In this document: piece after piece, positions 6,724-8,178 of the stretch
Numbering within the stretch: position 1 is the stretch's first letter
Layout of the letters: each line of letters starts with the position of its first letter
NCBI GenBank assembly: GCA_016930735.1
Contig: JAFGGF010000210.1
Span: 1 to 8,178 of the forward strand
Direction: 5' to 3'
Source of the DNA: Prolixibacteraceae bacterium
GTDB lineage: Bacteria > Bacteroidota > Bacteroidia > Bacteroidales > Prolixibacteraceae
DNA: 8,178 nt
The notes under the pieces: model-generated
Told to the model about the DNA's origin: nothing
Seen by the model: the letters and a program-made list of their open reading frames with translations, nothing else
The model's database searches: none
Position numbers and translations under genes: made by a program

Positions 6724-7710
6724 TCAGCCCAGGATTTTCTCAATCAGGATTAACTCCTCTTCAGAAAAATCCAGGTTTTTAAGCGTTTCCACGTTATTGT
6801 CGATTTGCTGAACCGAACTGGCTCCAATCAGTACCGATGTGATCCGTTTGTCTTTGAGAACCCATGCCAGCGCCATTTGGGCCAGCGACTGCCCGCGTTG
6901 CTGAGCCAGTTCATTCAGCTTTTGCACCTTTCCGATTGCCGGAACTACTTCGCTTTCCTGGAGGAATCCCCACGACTTGGCTGCACGCGACCCTTCCGGA
7001 ATACCATTCAGGTATTTATCTGTCAGCAGCCCCTGGGCCAGTGGTGAAAACGGGATACAGCCAATCCCCTCTTCTTCCAGAACATCCAGCAATTCGTCTT
7101 CCACCCAACGCACAAACATTGAATATTTTGGCTGGTGGATCAGGCAGGGTGTCCCCAATTCCTTCAGAATCCGTGAAGCTTCTTTGGTCATGTCTGCCGG
7201 ATAATTTGAAATTCCAACATACAATGCTTTCCCTGAACGTACCGCCTGATCAAGAGCCATCATAGTTTCTTCGAGCGGGGTATTTGGATCAGGGCGGTGG
7301 GAATAGAAGATGTCAACATAATCCAATCCCATCCGTTTGAGGCTCTGGTCAAGGCTGGCAAGTACATATTTGCGGCAACCCCATTCACCATAAGGACCCG
7401 GCCACATCAGGTAGCCAGCCTTAGAGGAAATAATCAGTTCATCACGGTAAGCACTGAAATCCTGCTTCAGTATTTTCCCGAAATTTTCTTCTGCCGAACC
7501 GGGTGGCGGTCCGTAGTTATTTGCGAGGTCTATGTGGGTTATGCCCAGATCGAAAGCCCGGTGGAGCATTTTACGCCCGTTTTCAAAAAAATCAACTCCC
7601 CCGAAATTATGCCACAAACCCAGTGAAACCGCCGGAAGCTTTAATCCCCATTTCCCGCATCGGTTGTACTGCATGCTGTCATATCTTGATTCTGATGGTA
7701 AGTATTGCAT
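6724..7710 (-). CDS. YghZ/Gpr-like aldo/keto reductase (L-glyceraldehyde 3-phosphate reductase-like)
   Basis: This is a 328-residue cytosolic NADPH-dependent TIM-barrel oxidoreductase. It closely follows E. coli YghZ (Gpr), which reduces L-glyceraldehyde 3-phosphate and detoxifies carbonyls such as methylglyoxal. Shared stretches include LPAVSLGLWHNFG (25-37), DLGITHIDLANNYGPPPGSAEENFG (54-78), SSKAGYLMWPGPYG (95-108), SLDQSLKRMGLDYVDIFYSHR (119-139) and SGKALYVGISNYPADMT. The catalytic tetrad is complete: Asp61, Tyr66, Lys97, His138. Near the C-terminus QRGQSLAQMALAWVLKD and SVLIGASSVQQIDNN form the cofactor-phosphate pocket. The start at 7710 (MQYLPSESRYDS) gives the N-terminal leader usual in this subfamily; Met13 is a less likely alternative. 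The gene is single, convergent with the acylase gene and divergent from the TPR gene. Reductase class is secure; the exact substrate is inferred from similarity recalled from memory. Confidence 0.93.
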   Translation of the reverse strand: MQYLPSESRYDSMQYNRCGKWGLKLPAVSLGLWHNFGGVDFFENGRKMLHRAFDLGITHIDLANNYGPPPGSAEENFGKILKQDFSAYRDELIISSKAGYLMWPGPYGEWGCRKYVLASLDQSLKRMGLDYVDIFYSHRPDPNTPLEETMMALDQAVRSGKALYVGISNYPADMTKEASRILKELGTPCLIHQPKYSMFVRWVEDELLDVLEEEGIGCIPFSPLAQGLLTDKYLNGIPEGSRAAKSWGFLQESEVVPAIGKVQKLNELAQQRGQSLAQMALAWVLKDKRITSVLIGASSVQQIDNNVETLKNLDFSEEELILIEKILG

Positions 7711-7734
7711 AGTTTCTCTTTTTTATTATATACT

Positions 7735-7765
7735 TAAAGGTAATAAGATTCCTGAAAGTTGAAAA
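7735..7765 (-). promoter_or_regulatory. Possible promoter for the aldo/keto reductase gene
   Basis: On the minus strand TTTT (7765-7762) and TACCTTTA (7742-7735) are spaced by 19 bases. Each differs by one base from the -33 TTTG and -7 TAnnTTTG consensus. The predicted start near 7728 would leave a leader of about 17 bases before the ATG. The spacing is ideal but the AT-rich context makes chance matches easy. Confidence 0.35.
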
Positions 7766-7789
7766 TTCGTTTTTTTATGTTCAGAAGTG

Positions 7790-7799
7790 TAGTTAACTA
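7790..7799. repeat. 10-bp perfect palindrome in the divergent intergenic region
   Basis: TAGTTAACTA is self-complementary and lies between the divergent reductase and TPR genes, upstream of both predicted promoters. A dimeric regulator could bind such a site, but a single 10-bp AT-rich palindrome can arise by chance. Confidence 0.25.
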
Positions 7800-7830
7800 T
7801 AAAAATAAGGTTTCATTTAATGAATCTTTA

Positions 7831-7838
7831 TATATTTG
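7831..7838 (+). promoter_or_regulatory. Predicted -7 box for the TPR protein gene
   Basis: TATATTTG matches TAnnTTTG exactly and lies 39 bases before the ATG at 7878, giving a leader of roughly 33 bases. No good -33 TTTG is found at 19-21 bases upstream; TTTC at 7811-7814 is 16 bases away. The assignment therefore rests on the -7 box and its position. Confidence 0.4.
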
Positions 7839-7877
7839 AAGAATTGGGATTGAAATGATATTAATACCACCACAGAA

Positions 7878-8178
7878 ATGAAGATATGTAAGGGATTGAT
7901 CTTGTTTATAATTTTCATTTTAACTTTTTCAAATGCTTTCAGTGTTGAATTTAATAGCATTGACAGTCTTCGAAATGCCTTAAATCAGGCAAAAGGTGAT
8001 GAAAAAATTTCACTTCAGCTTGACCTTGCCCTCAGAATAAACGAAACCAAAATTAATGAAGCTGACAGCTTGTCGCAGGAAGCATTAAAAGCAGCCCAAA
8101 GAATTAAAAACCGGCTGTTGGAAATGAGGGCATACCTGATTCTTGGAACAATAAGCCCGACATTTGAAGAAAAAGGAA
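7878..8178 (+). CDS. Exported TPR-type protein, 3'-truncated; possible N-terminus of a sensor
   Basis: The frame opened by ATG 7878 stays open to the window edge (100 codons plus one base). Residues 1-22 are a signal peptide: Lys2 and Lys5, then a hydrophobic core GLILFIIFILTF, then SNAFS. The mature part starts with IDSLRNALNQAKGDEKISLQLDLALRI. Two helical stretches follow, NEADSLSQEALKAAQRIKN and LLEMRAYLILGTISPTFEEKG, with the A/L/G/A spacing of TPR helices. Similar openings ('DSL...A.....KI.L...LA......P.EAL..A..AL..A') are common in Bacteroidota proteins where periplasmic TPRs precede a membrane helix and a histidine kinase, adenylate cyclase-like or LuxR-type output domain. The output domain lies outside the window, so sensor function is inference. 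No Shine-Dalgarno site is visible. An exact -7 box lies upstream. The gene diverges from the aldo/keto reductase gene. Confidence 0.75.
   Translation, partial: MKICKGLILFIIFILTFSNAFSVEFNSIDSLRNALNQAKGDEKISLQLDLALRINETKINEADSLSQEALKAAQRIKNRLLEMRAYLILGTISPTFEEKG

Noticed and set aside
6864..7626. Plus-strand open frames inside the aldo/keto reductase gene
   Set aside because: The minus-strand product matches the YghZ family over its whole length with an intact catalytic tetrad, so the plus-strand frames are shadows.
1..8178. Mobile elements, CRISPR arrays, tRNA or rRNA genes, defence or phage genes
   Set aside because: No transposase or integrase motifs, spaced repeats, cloverleaf-like sequence or rRNA-like stretch was seen; coding density is high with ordinary chromosomal families.

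Overview
The window looks like ordinary chromosomal DNA of a member of the Bacteroidota, probably class Bacteroidia. The support is the moderately AT-rich composition, the Bacteroidota-typical families (a DUF4296-type lipoprotein, a DUF2147 protein, a signal-peptide/TPR protein of the kind that heads Bacteroidota sensor proteins), near-absence of Shine-Dalgarno sequences, and three exact TAnnTTTG boxes at the right place for the Bacteroidota primary sigma factor. I could not assign a genus.

Layout, left to right. Bases 1-1086 hold the 3' four-fifths of radA (recombination/repair ATPase; N-terminus outside the window). After a short gap with a near-consensus promoter comes a two-gene unit: a small DUF4296-like lipoprotein (1156-1551) whose stop codon overlaps the GTG start of an amidohydrolase/deaminase-superfamily enzyme (1548-2741). 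A 194-bp gap with a second -7 box and a 10-bp direct repeat precedes a radical SAM protein (2936-3715). That gene converges, with only 2 bp between stop codons, on a minus-strand secreted DUF2147 protein (3718-4164). Divergent from the latter is a large membrane-anchored penicillin-acylase-family (S45, Ntn-hydrolase) enzyme (4241-6631). Next, on the minus strand, is a YghZ/Gpr-like aldo/keto reductase (6724-7710). The last 301 bases (7878-8178) are the start of a plus-strand exported TPR-type protein that runs off the window.

Functionally this is a set of mostly independent housekeeping and accessory enzymes, not one pathway. Only the DUF4296/amidohydrolase pair shows clear operon structure. 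There are no mobile elements, RNA genes, CRISPR arrays or defence genes that I can see, and no gene-free stretch over 300 bases. I do not see a convincing undescribed system. The most useful loose ends are the unknown substrates of the amidohydrolase and the acylase, the unassigned radical SAM enzyme, the very short predicted 5' leaders, and the truncated TPR protein at the right edge.
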